Made by a program: the position numbers and the translations under genes. A stretch of DNA of 64,000 nt. Source: Nocardioides_C sp963700955 (GTDB lineage Bacteria; Actinomycetota; Actinomycetes; Propionibacteriales; Nocardioidaceae). Below are positions 9,249-14,817 of the stretch, one piece after another. Position 1 is the first letter of the stretch, and each line of letters starts with the position of its first letter. The stretch covers positions 1-64,000 of the forward strand of contig CAVOZH010000009.1 of the NCBI GenBank assembly GCA_963700955.1. Direction: 5' to 3'. The notes beneath the pieces were generated by a model. The model made no database searches. It was not told the origin of the DNA and saw only the letters and a list, made by a program, of their open reading frames with translations.

Positions 9249-9308
9249 TCCACAGACTGGCACGCAGAGTCCACACGTCGTCCACAGAGTTATCCACAGC
9301 CGTGGATA
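9249..9308. promoter_or_regulatory. Cluster of DnaA-box-like TCCACA motifs
   Basis: Four same-orientation TCCACA cores lie at 9249-9254, 9270-9275, 9281-9286 and 9293-9298. A fifth is at 9150-9155, just over the PHP start. The last one forms a perfect consensus DnaA box, TTATCCACA (9290-9298), and is part of an inverted repeat TATCCAC-AGCC-GTGGATA (9291-9308). The spacings of 21, 11 and 12 bp are close to helical phasing. The cluster lies upstream of the PHP gene (minus strand). No dnaA, dnaN or rpmH gene is near, so this is not an obvious origin. DnaA binding is inference. Confidence 0.55.
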
Positions 9309-9359
9309 CGTGACGTTGACCCTTCGCGCGCCTCCCACCTAGCGTGGGCGCCGAAGAGG

Positions 9360-9465
9360 CCCCCGGTGACCGTGGGCGGCGTTCGCAAGGGGAAGGCGAA
9401 CGCCGTGCCGGCCCACCGGGGGTCTCTCCACGTCTGCCCCCGGTGGCCGTGGGCGGCGGCCACGG
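9360..9465. repeat. Direct repeat with nested hairpins between two minus-strand genes
   Basis: A 22-bp element occurs at 9360-9381 and 9437-9458 with one mismatch (CCCCCGGTGACCGTGGGC against CCCCCGGTGGCCGTGGGC for the first 18 bases). The first copy folds with downstream sequence: outer arms CCCCCGGTG (9360-9368) and CACCGGGGG (9414-9422), inner arms GGCGTTCGC (9378-9386) and GCGAACGCC (9396-9404). The second forms CCGTGG/CCACGG (9447-9465). It lies 13 bp past the enoyl-CoA hydratase stop and before the DnaA-box cluster. It may terminate the hydratase transcript, although no U-tract is visible. Confidence 0.7.
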
Positions 9466-9477
9466 GACCAGGCTCTG

Positions 9478-10272
9478 CTAGCGCCCGATGAACTTCGCCG
9501 GCCGCCTCTGCTGCGCCGCCGCGATGCCTTCCTGGAGGTCCGCCGTGGCCAGCGTGATCGGCTGGGCGAGCGCCTCCCACTGGATCGCGGCCTCGAAGTC
9601 GGCGTGACCGCCGTCTCGCAGCGCGAGCGTTGTGTAGCGGCTCGGGATCGGCGCGGTCGAGGCGATCCCTGCCGCGACCTCGAGCACGTCGTCGAGGAAG
9701 GTCTCGTCCGGCATCACACGCGAGACCATTCCGAGCCGCAGCGACTCCTCCGCGTCGGCGATCCGGCCGGTCAGCAGCAGGTCGCGGGCATGTGCCTCGC
9801 CGACCACGTTCGGCAGCAGGTACGTCGCCGCCATGCCCGGGTGCATGCCGAGCTTCACGAACGGAGCACCGAGCTTGGCCGAGGAAGCGGCGTACCTCAG
9901 GTCGCAGGCCAGCGCCAGGCACAGGCCGGCTCCGATGGCGGCGCCGTTGACCGCCGCGATCGTCGGCACCTCGAGCATCCGGATGGAGAGCCAGGCCCGG
10001 TAGAAGGCGATCATCCGGGTGCGCAGGTAGTCCACCTCCGCCTCGGGCTCGCTGGCGATCCAGCTGGTGTTCCCGCCGGAGCAGAACGCGGACCCGGCCC
10101 CTGTGACGACGACCGCCCGCACCGACCGGTCGTCGGCGAGCTCGTCGACGGCGGTGACCCAGGAGGAGGTCATCTGGTCCGACATCGCGTTTCGCTGCTC
10201 GGGGTTGTCCAGGGTGAGCAGGACGACGCCGTCGGAGGGCCGGTCGATGCGCAGGTGGGGGGTCTCAGACAT
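9478..10272 (-). CDS. Enoyl-CoA hydratase/isomerase family protein
   Basis: This 264-residue crotonase-fold protein carries the family blocks NPEQRNAMSDQM, GSAFCSGGNTSW (oxyanion hole) and NGAAIGAGLCLALACDLRYA. It catalyses hydration or isomerisation of an acyl-CoA substrate that cannot be named. The ATG at 10272 begins MSETPHLRIDRP, a typical crotonase start; no good ribosome-binding site is seen. It is divergent from the DUF5679 gene across ~294 bp that hold no other gene and no clear promoter to my eye. It is transcribed towards the DnaA-box region. Confidence 0.92.
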   Translation of the reverse strand: MSETPHLRIDRPSDGVVLLTLDNPEQRNAMSDQMTSSWVTAVDELADDRSVRAVVVTGAGSAFCSGGNTSWIASEPEAEVDYLRTRMIAFYRAWLSIRMLEVPTIAAVNGAAIGAGLCLALACDLRYAASSAKLGAPFVKLGMHPGMAATYLLPNVVGEAHARDLLLTGRIADAEESLRLGMVSRVMPDETFLDDVLEVAAGIASTAPIPSRYTTLALRDGGHADFEAAIQWEALAQPITLATADLQEGIAAAQQRRPAKFIGR

Positions 10273-10566
10273 GCGGCGGAGACTATCCAACGTCGCGGCT
10301 GGCGCCCGACGTACCCGCACCGTGATGAGACAGGCCACAGCCGGCACCTGCAGCGGCGTCGTTCATGCGGCTTCGAACCGGGACGAAAGGGACATTTCAT
10401 CCGATGGCTGAGCGTAAACACGCTCCGTCAAGCCTGCGCCTGCATGCATCCGGCACCCGCCTGACGTAGGGTGCGAGACGGCTACCGACAAATCGGTGCC
10501 CCGGCGGGTCCTGAGCGAGAGCCCCCGCCGCGACGACCAAGTACGACGATGAGCAAGGAGGCCGTC

Positions 10567-10725
10567 ATGGCGGAGACCTGGAGCGGCGAGTTCTACTGCG
10601 TGAAGTGCAAGGAGAAGCGCCAGGCCGAGGGCGAAGTGAAGGTCAACGACAAGGGCACCCGGATGGCCAAGGCCGTCTGCCCGGTCTGCAGCACGAACCT
10701 GAACCGGATCCTCGGCAAGGCCTGA
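10567..10725 (+). CDS. DUF5679 small zinc-ribbon protein
   Basis: This 52-residue protein has two knuckle pairs, FYCVKCKEKR and AVCPVCSTNL, forming a compact zinc ribbon. It matches the small DUF5679 proteins of Actinobacteria. AAGGAGG at 10555-10561 lies 5 bp before the ATG at 10567, which decides the start over upstream alternatives. A strong terminator follows directly, so it is probably a monocistronic transcript. Function unknown; binding of nucleic acid or protein is a guess from the fold. Confidence 0.85.
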   Translation: MAETWSGEFYCVKCKEKRQAEGEVKVNDKGTRMAKAVCPVCSTNLNRILGKA

Positions 10726-10748
10726 GCACTCACGCCACACGCTGACAC

Positions 10749-10791
10749 CGACGGCGGGGTCTCCCACATGGGAGAACCCCGCCGTCGTGTT
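10749..10791 (+). terminator. Strong hairpin terminator after the DUF5679 gene
   Basis: Arms CGACGGCGGGGTCTCCC (10749-10765) and GGGAG-A-ACCCCGCCGTCG (10770-10787) pair over 17 bp with one bulged A and a 4-base ACAT loop. A short TGTTT follows. Confidence 0.85.
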
Positions 10792-10877
10792 TGGCGCAGC
10801 CCCTCGGGCGGCCCCGAGACCATGGCGGCTGTGGACAACGCCCGACACGGCTGGACCGACTCGGGCACCCTCGATGG

Positions 10878-11855
10878 GTGCGAACCAAGACCACCGGCGC
10901 TGCCGCTCAGAACGTCTCGACACCGCCTGCGCGGCGGCTGGTGCTGCGGCCGGGCATCCACGTGCTGCGGCGCAGCGCTGACGAGCTCCAGGTCGGGCTC
11001 GACCCGAGCCGGGCGGTGGTCCTCCCCGACCGCCCTGAGGTACGCGCGTCGCTCGCGTTCCTGACCAGCCCGGCGTCGATCCCCGACGAGCAGGGGTACG
11101 ACGTCCGCGCACTCCGCCTTCTCGCCGACGCCGGCCTCCTCGTCGACGCCGACGCCCTGCTCCCCCTCATCCCGACCGGCCCGCCGCGGGAGTCCCAGCG
11201 CGATGCTCGACACGACCCCGTTGCCGGCCGTGCCGATGTCGCGGCGCTGGCGGCGCACTCCGGCGAGCGCACGGCCGCCCTGCTCGACGCCCGCGCAACG
11301 GCGCGGATCGAGGTGATCACCTGCGGCAGCCGCGAGGCGTTGTCCGTGGCCTCCGAGCTGACCAGGCTCCTCGGCGCCGCCGGGGTCGGTCAGCGGGGTG
11401 TGAAGCGGGAGCAGGAGCCGACCGCCGGCCTGGTGCTCACCGTGGGCGAGCCACCTCGCGAACGGGCGGACGCCTTGATGCGGGCAGGGACACCCCACCT
11501 GTTCCTGCGCCTCTCCGAAGGCCACGCCGTCATCGGTCCCTTCGTCGTTCCCGGCGAGACCGCGTGCCTCCGGTGCGTCGACGCGCACCACACGGACGTG
11601 GACGCGGCCTGGCCGCTGCTCGTGACGCAGCAGGCCACCGCCGTGGCGCACGAGCGCGAGGACACCGTGCCCGAGCCGGTGGACTCGCTGCTGGCCACGC
11701 TGGCCTCCGCCTGGGCGGCCCGCGAGCTGGTCTCCTTCGCCGAGGGACGCCGGCCGGCGACGACATCGACCACGGTCCGTCTCGACCCGCACCTCACGGC
11801 TCTGGAGACCCACCGCTGGCCGCGTCACCCCGCTTGTGGGTGCACCTGGTCATGA
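10878..11855 (+). CDS. Orphan bacteriocin-cyclodehydratase-like (TOMM leader-binding type) protein
   Basis: The protein has about 325 residues. The C-terminal half resembles the ThiF/YcaO-partner cyclodehydratase family: HLFLRLSEGHAVIGPFVVPG, then ETACLRCVDAHH with a CxxC-type pair, and later HPACGCTW ending with further cysteines. The N-terminal ~90 residues look like a winged-helix peptide-binding domain (IHVLRRSADELQVGLDP). No ATP-binding Rossmann GxGxxG is visible, and no precursor peptide, YcaO or dehydrogenase gene lies nearby. It is upstream of the ABC1 kinase by 30 bp. The GTG at 10878 is the best start but has a weak ribosome-binding site. Similar orphan copies beside ABC1 kinases occur in other actinobacteria. 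Confidence 0.75.
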   Translation: MRTKTTGAAAQNVSTPPARRLVLRPGIHVLRRSADELQVGLDPSRAVVLPDRPEVRASLAFLTSPASIPDEQGYDVRALRLLADAGLLVDADALLPLIPTGPPRESQRDARHDPVAGRADVAALAAHSGERTAALLDARATARIEVITCGSREALSVASELTRLLGAAGVGQRGVKREQEPTAGLVLTVGEPPRERADALMRAGTPHLFLRLSEGHAVIGPFVVPGETACLRCVDAHHTDVDAAWPLLVTQQATAVAHEREDTVPEPVDSLLATLASAWAARELVSFAEGRRPATTSTTVRLDPHLTALETHRWPRHPACGCTWS

Positions 11856-11885
11856 CCGCTTGCGGCGTCGCGCGACAATGGAGAC

Positions 11886-13220
11886 ATGACGGAACTGCCT
11901 CGCAAGGCCGCCGCACGCACGGCCCGCCTCGCCGCACTCCCGCTCGGCTTCGCTGGGCGGACGGCGATCGGCGTCGGCAAGCGACTGGGCGGCGCGCCTG
12001 CCGAGGCTGTGATGACGGAGGTGCAGCAGCGGACCGCCGAGCAGCTGTTCCGCACGCTCGGGGACCTCAAGGGCGGGGCGATGAAGATGGGGCAGGCCCT
12101 GTCGATCCTCGAGTCGGCACTCCCGGAGGAGATCGCCGCGCCCTACCGAGCGCACCTGACGCGGCTCCAGGACTCCGCTCCCCCGATGGCGGCCGGCACC
12201 GTGCACGACGTGCTCAGCCGGGAGCTCGGCGCCTCCTGGCGCAAGCAGCTGGTCGAGTTCGACGACAACCCGGCCGCGGCCGCGTCCATCGGTCAGGTCC
12301 ACCGCGGACGCTGGCACGACGGCCGGGAGGTGGCGGTCAAGGTGCAGTACCCCGGCGCCGAGGCCGCGCTCACCTCTGACCTGAGGCAGCTCGGCCGGCT
12401 CGCCCGGACCTTCGGCTCGGTCGTCCCGGGGGTCGACATCAAGCCGCTCGTCGAGGAGCTGCAGGCCCGCGTGGTCGAGGAGCTCGACTACCTGCTCGAG
12501 GCCGACGCCCAACGTCGGTTCGCCGCCGAGTTCGAGGACGACCCCCAGTTCCTCATCCCCCATGTGGTCGACGCGAGCAGTCGCGTGCTGGTCTCGGAGT
12601 GGCTGGAGAGCCCCTCCTCCCTGGCCCGGATGATCGCCGAGGGCACCCAGGAGGAGCGCGACCACTACGGAGAGCTGTACGTCCGGTTCCTGTTCTCCGG
12701 ACCGGCCCGGACGGGGATGCTCCACGCGGACCCCCACCCGGGCAACTTCCGGATCCTGCCGACCGCCGACGGCGGGCTCGGCCGGCTGGGCGTACTCGAC
12801 TTCGGCGCCGTGGCGAGGCTGCCCGAGCGGGGTCTCCCCCGGGCGATCGGCACGCTGATGCGGATCGCCCTGAACGACGACTACGTCGAGGTGGTCGACC
12901 AGCTACGCGCCGAAGGCTTCATCAAGCCACGCATCAACGTCGACCCCGGCGAGCTCCGCGACTACCTGGCTCCGTTCATCGAGCCGGCCCGCGAGGAGAC
13001 CTTCCGGTTCTCACGCCGGTGGATGCGGGAGCAGTTCACCCGCCTCAACGACCCGAAGGAGCCGGCGTACACGCTCACGCTGAAGCTGAACCTCCCCCCG
13101 TCGTACCTGCTGATCCACAGGGTGTGGCTGGGCGGGATCGGTGTGATGTGCCAGCTCGAGGCGGAGACGCCGTTCCGTCGACTGCTCGAGGAGTCGCTGC
13201 CGGGCTTCGCCGAGGAGTAG
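11886..13220 (+). CDS. ABC1/AarF/UbiB family atypical kinase
   Basis: This 444-residue atypical protein kinase-like ATPase has KMGQ at 67-70, the Ala-rich loop AAAASIGQVHRG in place of a P-loop, VAVKVQYPG with the catalytic lysine, and EELDYLLEA. It also has MLHADPHPGNF and the metal-binding LGVLDFGAVA. UbiB-type proteins support isoprenoid lipid or quinone handling; in this menaquinone-using lineage the role is unclear. In mycobacteria a homologue beside whiB7 (Rv3197) has been linked to macrolide resistance, which fits the neighbourhood. It is convergent with the small zinc-ribbon gene, 22 bp apart. Confidence 0.92.
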   Translation: MTELPRKAAARTARLAALPLGFAGRTAIGVGKRLGGAPAEAVMTEVQQRTAEQLFRTLGDLKGGAMKMGQALSILESALPEEIAAPYRAHLTRLQDSAPPMAAGTVHDVLSRELGASWRKQLVEFDDNPAAAASIGQVHRGRWHDGREVAVKVQYPGAEAALTSDLRQLGRLARTFGSVVPGVDIKPLVEELQARVVEELDYLLEADAQRRFAAEFEDDPQFLIPHVVDASSRVLVSEWLESPSSLARMIAEGTQEERDHYGELYVRFLFSGPARTGMLHADPHPGNFRILPTADGGLGRLGVLDFGAVARLPERGLPRAIGTLMRIALNDDYVEVVDQLRAEGFIKPRINVDPGELRDYLAPFIEPAREETFRFSRRWMREQFTRLNDPKEPAYTLTLKLNLPPSYLLIHRVWLGGIGVMCQLEAETPFRRLLEESLPGFAEE

Positions 13221-13242
13221 GCGCAGCGGGGCCCGCCATCGG

Positions 13243-13407
13243 CTACCACCACTCGCTGTCGAGCTTGCTCTCGATCGCCCGGAGGTTCTCTCGGGAGCAG
13301 GTCTCGCAGAAGTACCGGCTGCGGCCGTTCTCCGTCGCGGTCGTCCAGGTCAACGGCGGTTGGTCGCCGGGCGCCGTGGCGCCACAGAAGTCACAGGTGA
13401 CAGGCAC
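13243..13407 (-). CDS. Small two-CxxC zinc-finger protein
   Basis: This 54-residue protein carries CDFCGATA near the N-terminus and YFCETCSREN near the middle, spaced like a treble-clef or ribbon zinc finger, with an acidic C-terminal helix ending SEWW. The GTG start at 13407 immediately precedes the first knuckle; the upstream in-frame extension is just the coding shadow of a hairpin. A 20-bp perfect hairpin (13430-13475) lies 22 bp upstream of the start. It is convergent with the ABC1 kinase gene. Function unknown. Confidence 0.75.
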   Translation of the reverse strand: MPVTCDFCGATAPGDQPPLTWTTATENGRSRYFCETCSRENLRAIESKLDSEWW

Positions 13408-13429
13408 GGGCCCCAGCCTACGCACGAAG

Positions 13430-13475
13430 ACGCCGGACTCCCGGCAGCCGTCGGTGGCTGCCGGGAGTCCGGCGT
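13430..13475 (-). terminator. 20-bp perfect hairpin between small ORFs
   Basis: ACGCCGGACTCCCGGCAGCC (13430-13449) pairs perfectly with 13456-13475 around a 6-base loop. It lies 29 bp after the stop of the last 54-residue paralogue, so it probably ends the whiB7 transcript. No U-tract follows. It also forms the 5' flank of the zinc-finger gene, so a leader role is possible. Confidence 0.7.
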
Positions 13476-13504
13476 TCATGCCCCTGGCAGGGCGTCTCAC
13501 CTGC

Positions 13505-13669
13505 TCACAGGGAGCGGGCGAGTGCGAGGCGTGCCTGCTGCGCCGCCCGCTCGGCACGGCGCGAGAGCCGCCGCGCGCGAGCTATCTGGTGTCCCAGCCG
13601 CAGGTCCTGCGCCTCTCCGAGGCGCGAGGCTATCTGTGCACGGGCGAGATCTTCGTTGAGCAAGTTCAT
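13505..13669 (-). CDS. 54-residue basic helical protein, paralogue 2
   Basis: This small protein begins MNLLNEDLARAQIASRLGEA and continues as an Arg/Ala-rich amphipathic helix ending ARLALARSL. It is clearly paralogous to the next ORF upstream: both have 54 residues, the same EDLARA/EELARA start, the RRAERAA-QARL block and the same ARSL/SRSL end. GGAG stands 7 bp before the ATG at 13669. An upstream ATG at 13699 lacks a ribosome-binding site. It probably shares a transcript with whiB7. No domain recognised. Confidence 0.7.
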   Translation of the reverse strand: MNLLNEDLARAQIASRLGEAQDLRLGHQIARARRLSRRAERAAQQARLALARSL

Positions 13670-13775
13670 CTTGGTGCTCCGATTCGCGATGTTGTCCATG
13701 GTTGTCAGTTGTCGCTTTCTTGGGTCGGTGCCTGGCTGGCTGTGAGCAGTTGCGGTGGTGCGGGTGCGTTCTGCT

Positions 13776-13940
13776 CTACAGCGAGCGCGAGAGCACGAGT
13801 CGGGCCTGCGTGGCTGCGCGCTCGGCCCGACGGGCCTTCCGCTTCGCCAGCAGGAGCTGCTGGCCGCGCCGCAGGTGACGCGCCTCGTCCAGGCGGTCGG
13901 ACATGTGTGCCCGAGCAAGCTCCTCGTGGAAGTAGTACAT
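13776..13940 (-). CDS. 54-residue basic helical protein, paralogue 1
   Basis: This protein begins MYYFHEELARAHMSDRLDEA and has the same length and pattern as the following ORF at 13505-13669. It is one long basic helix with RRAERAATQARLVLSRSL at the end. GGAG lies about 9 bp before the ATG. It sits 80 bp downstream of whiB7. A 12-bp motif GGTGGTGCGGGT occurs just after whiB7 (13996-14007) and again just after this gene (13754-13765), suggesting the intergenic segment and gene were duplicated together. Function unknown. Confidence 0.72.
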   Translation of the reverse strand: MYYFHEELARAHMSDRLDEARHLRRGQQLLLAKRKARRAERAATQARLVLSRSL

Positions 13941-14020
13941 GGTGAGACTCCGTTGTCTGCTGGTTGTTCTCTCTGGGTTTGTCGCTTGGCGCTTCGGTGG
14001 TGCGGGTCGTGCTCGGCGGC

Positions 14021-14299
14021 CTAGGCGGCCACCTCGTTCTTGCGGGGCCGACCCCGTGGGCGCTTCCGGGGGATCACCGCTCCTTGCAGGAACAGCTCGC
14101 CACCCCAGACCCCCCAGGGCTCCCTCCGGTCGAGGGCGCCGGCGAGGCACTCGGTGCGGACCGGACAACCAAGGCAAAGTGCCTTGGCGGTCTCCACGTC
14201 GGCGGGGCTCTCGGCGAAGAACAGCTCGGCGTTCCCTCTACGGCAGGGAAGCTGCTCCTCGTCGACCCTGGCCTGTGGGTCGAGGACGCTGATACTCAT
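14021..14299 (-). CDS. whiB7: WhiB7 redox-responsive antibiotic-resistance regulator
   Basis: This 92-residue WhiB protein has the four [4Fe-4S] cysteines C19, C42, C45 and C51, the sigma-interacting G(V/I)WGG turn (GVWGGE, 63-68), and a C-terminal AT-hook PRGRPRK (81-87). The AT-hook is diagnostic for WhiB7. It binds SigA region 4 and AT-rich DNA upstream of -35 elements to switch on intrinsic resistance genes after ribosome-targeting antibiotics. AAGGAGG at 14306-14312 precedes the ATG by 6 bp. The leader upstream holds an attenuation system (see 14334-14756). Two small ORFs follow. Confidence 0.97.
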   Translation of the reverse strand: MSISVLDPQARVDEEQLPCRRGNAELFFAESPADVETAKALCLGCPVRTECLAGALDRREPWGVWGGELFLQGAVIPRKRPRGRPRKNEVAA

Positions 14300-14333
14300 C
14301 TGTCACCTCCTTGTGACTGTCGCTGGGTCGTGC

Positions 14334-14376
14334 GAGAAACAAAAAGACCGCGGATCCCGGGTTTCGGGTTCCGCGG
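14334..14376 (-). terminator. Rho-independent attenuator in the whiB7 leader
   Basis: On the minus strand, CCGCGGA and TCCGCGG arms (14376-14348) with inner CCCG/CGGG pairs form a hairpin followed by TCTTTTTGTTTC. It ends ~35 bp before the whiB7 start codon and begins 28 bp after the leader-ORF stop. The 5' arm CCGCGGAAC (14376-14368) is perfectly complementary to GTTCCGCGG at 14508-14500 inside the leader ORF, giving an alternative 9-bp antiterminator. Confidence 0.9.
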
Positions 14377-14404
14377 CCTGGAGGCTGCCGATGTAGATCG
14401 CAAT

Positions 14405-14650
14405 CTAGATCGGTGGACTCCAGGCGGAGGTACCCGGGAAGGCGCCCTCGAGGACGACGACATCGGTGATGCGCGTGTAGACGCACACCTGTGCCACGTC
14501 CGCGGAACGACGCTTGCCAGCGGCAGCTGCGTGGGCCGACACTCCACCCATGGCCGGGAGGGTGCGCACAGCAGCAGCGGAGACGGCGTCAGGCCAGGAA
14601 ATGGGCATGGTGAAGCCGGCCTGCTGGCTGGTCTGGATGTTGGTCATCAC
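14405..14650 (-). CDS. whiB7 leader ORF (uORF) for translation-coupled attenuation
   Basis: This ORF of 80-81 codons has AAGGAGG at 14659-14665, spaced 8 bp from the GTG at 14650 or 11 bp from the ATG at 14647. It starts MTNIQTSQQAGFTMP and ends SAWSPPI, with a Pro-Pro pair two residues from the stop. It spans the antiterminator segment at 14500-14508 and stops just before the terminator. Leader ORFs upstream of whiB7/wblC sense ribosome stalling in mycobacteria and Streptomyces. The product itself is probably not conserved as a protein; its translation matters. Confidence 0.8.
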   Translation of the reverse strand: MMTNIQTSQQAGFTMPISWPDAVSAAAVRTLPAMGGVSAHAAAAGKRRSADVAQVCVYTRITDVVVLEGAFPGTSAWSPPI

Positions 14651-14726
14651 TGTGAGCACCTCCTTCGATGCGTAGGGCGCCGGCTTTGTCAGAGCCGTTG
14701 TCGCGCGGTTGTCGTGCGGTGAGAGA

Positions 14727-14756
14727 AAGTTAGCGCCCCAGGGCTGTAAGCGGCAA
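14727..14756 (-). promoter_or_regulatory. Probable SigA/WhiB7 promoter of whiB7
   Basis: On the minus strand TTGCCG (14756-14751) and TAACTT (14732-14727) are separated by 18 bp. The -35 is preceded by AT-containing sequence CACTAAATCGT, the kind of element WhiB7 prefers. The predicted start would give a leader of ~70 nt before the uORF, consistent with autoregulation. Confidence 0.6.
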
Positions 14757-14817
14757 ACGATTTAGTGGGTATTTCCCGAAAATGTTGCGGCCGCATCAAC
14801 ACGATGGCCCGGACGGG

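Noticed and set aside
9150..9308. DnaA-box cluster as the chromosome origin.
   Set aside because: No dnaA, dnaN, recF, gyrB, rnpA or rpmH gene is nearby, and the region is too short and GC-rich for a typical oriC.
10878..11855. An active azole-RiPP (TOMM) biosynthetic cluster.
   Set aside because: No precursor peptide, YcaO, dehydrogenase or transporter gene lies nearby; only one partner-like protein is present.
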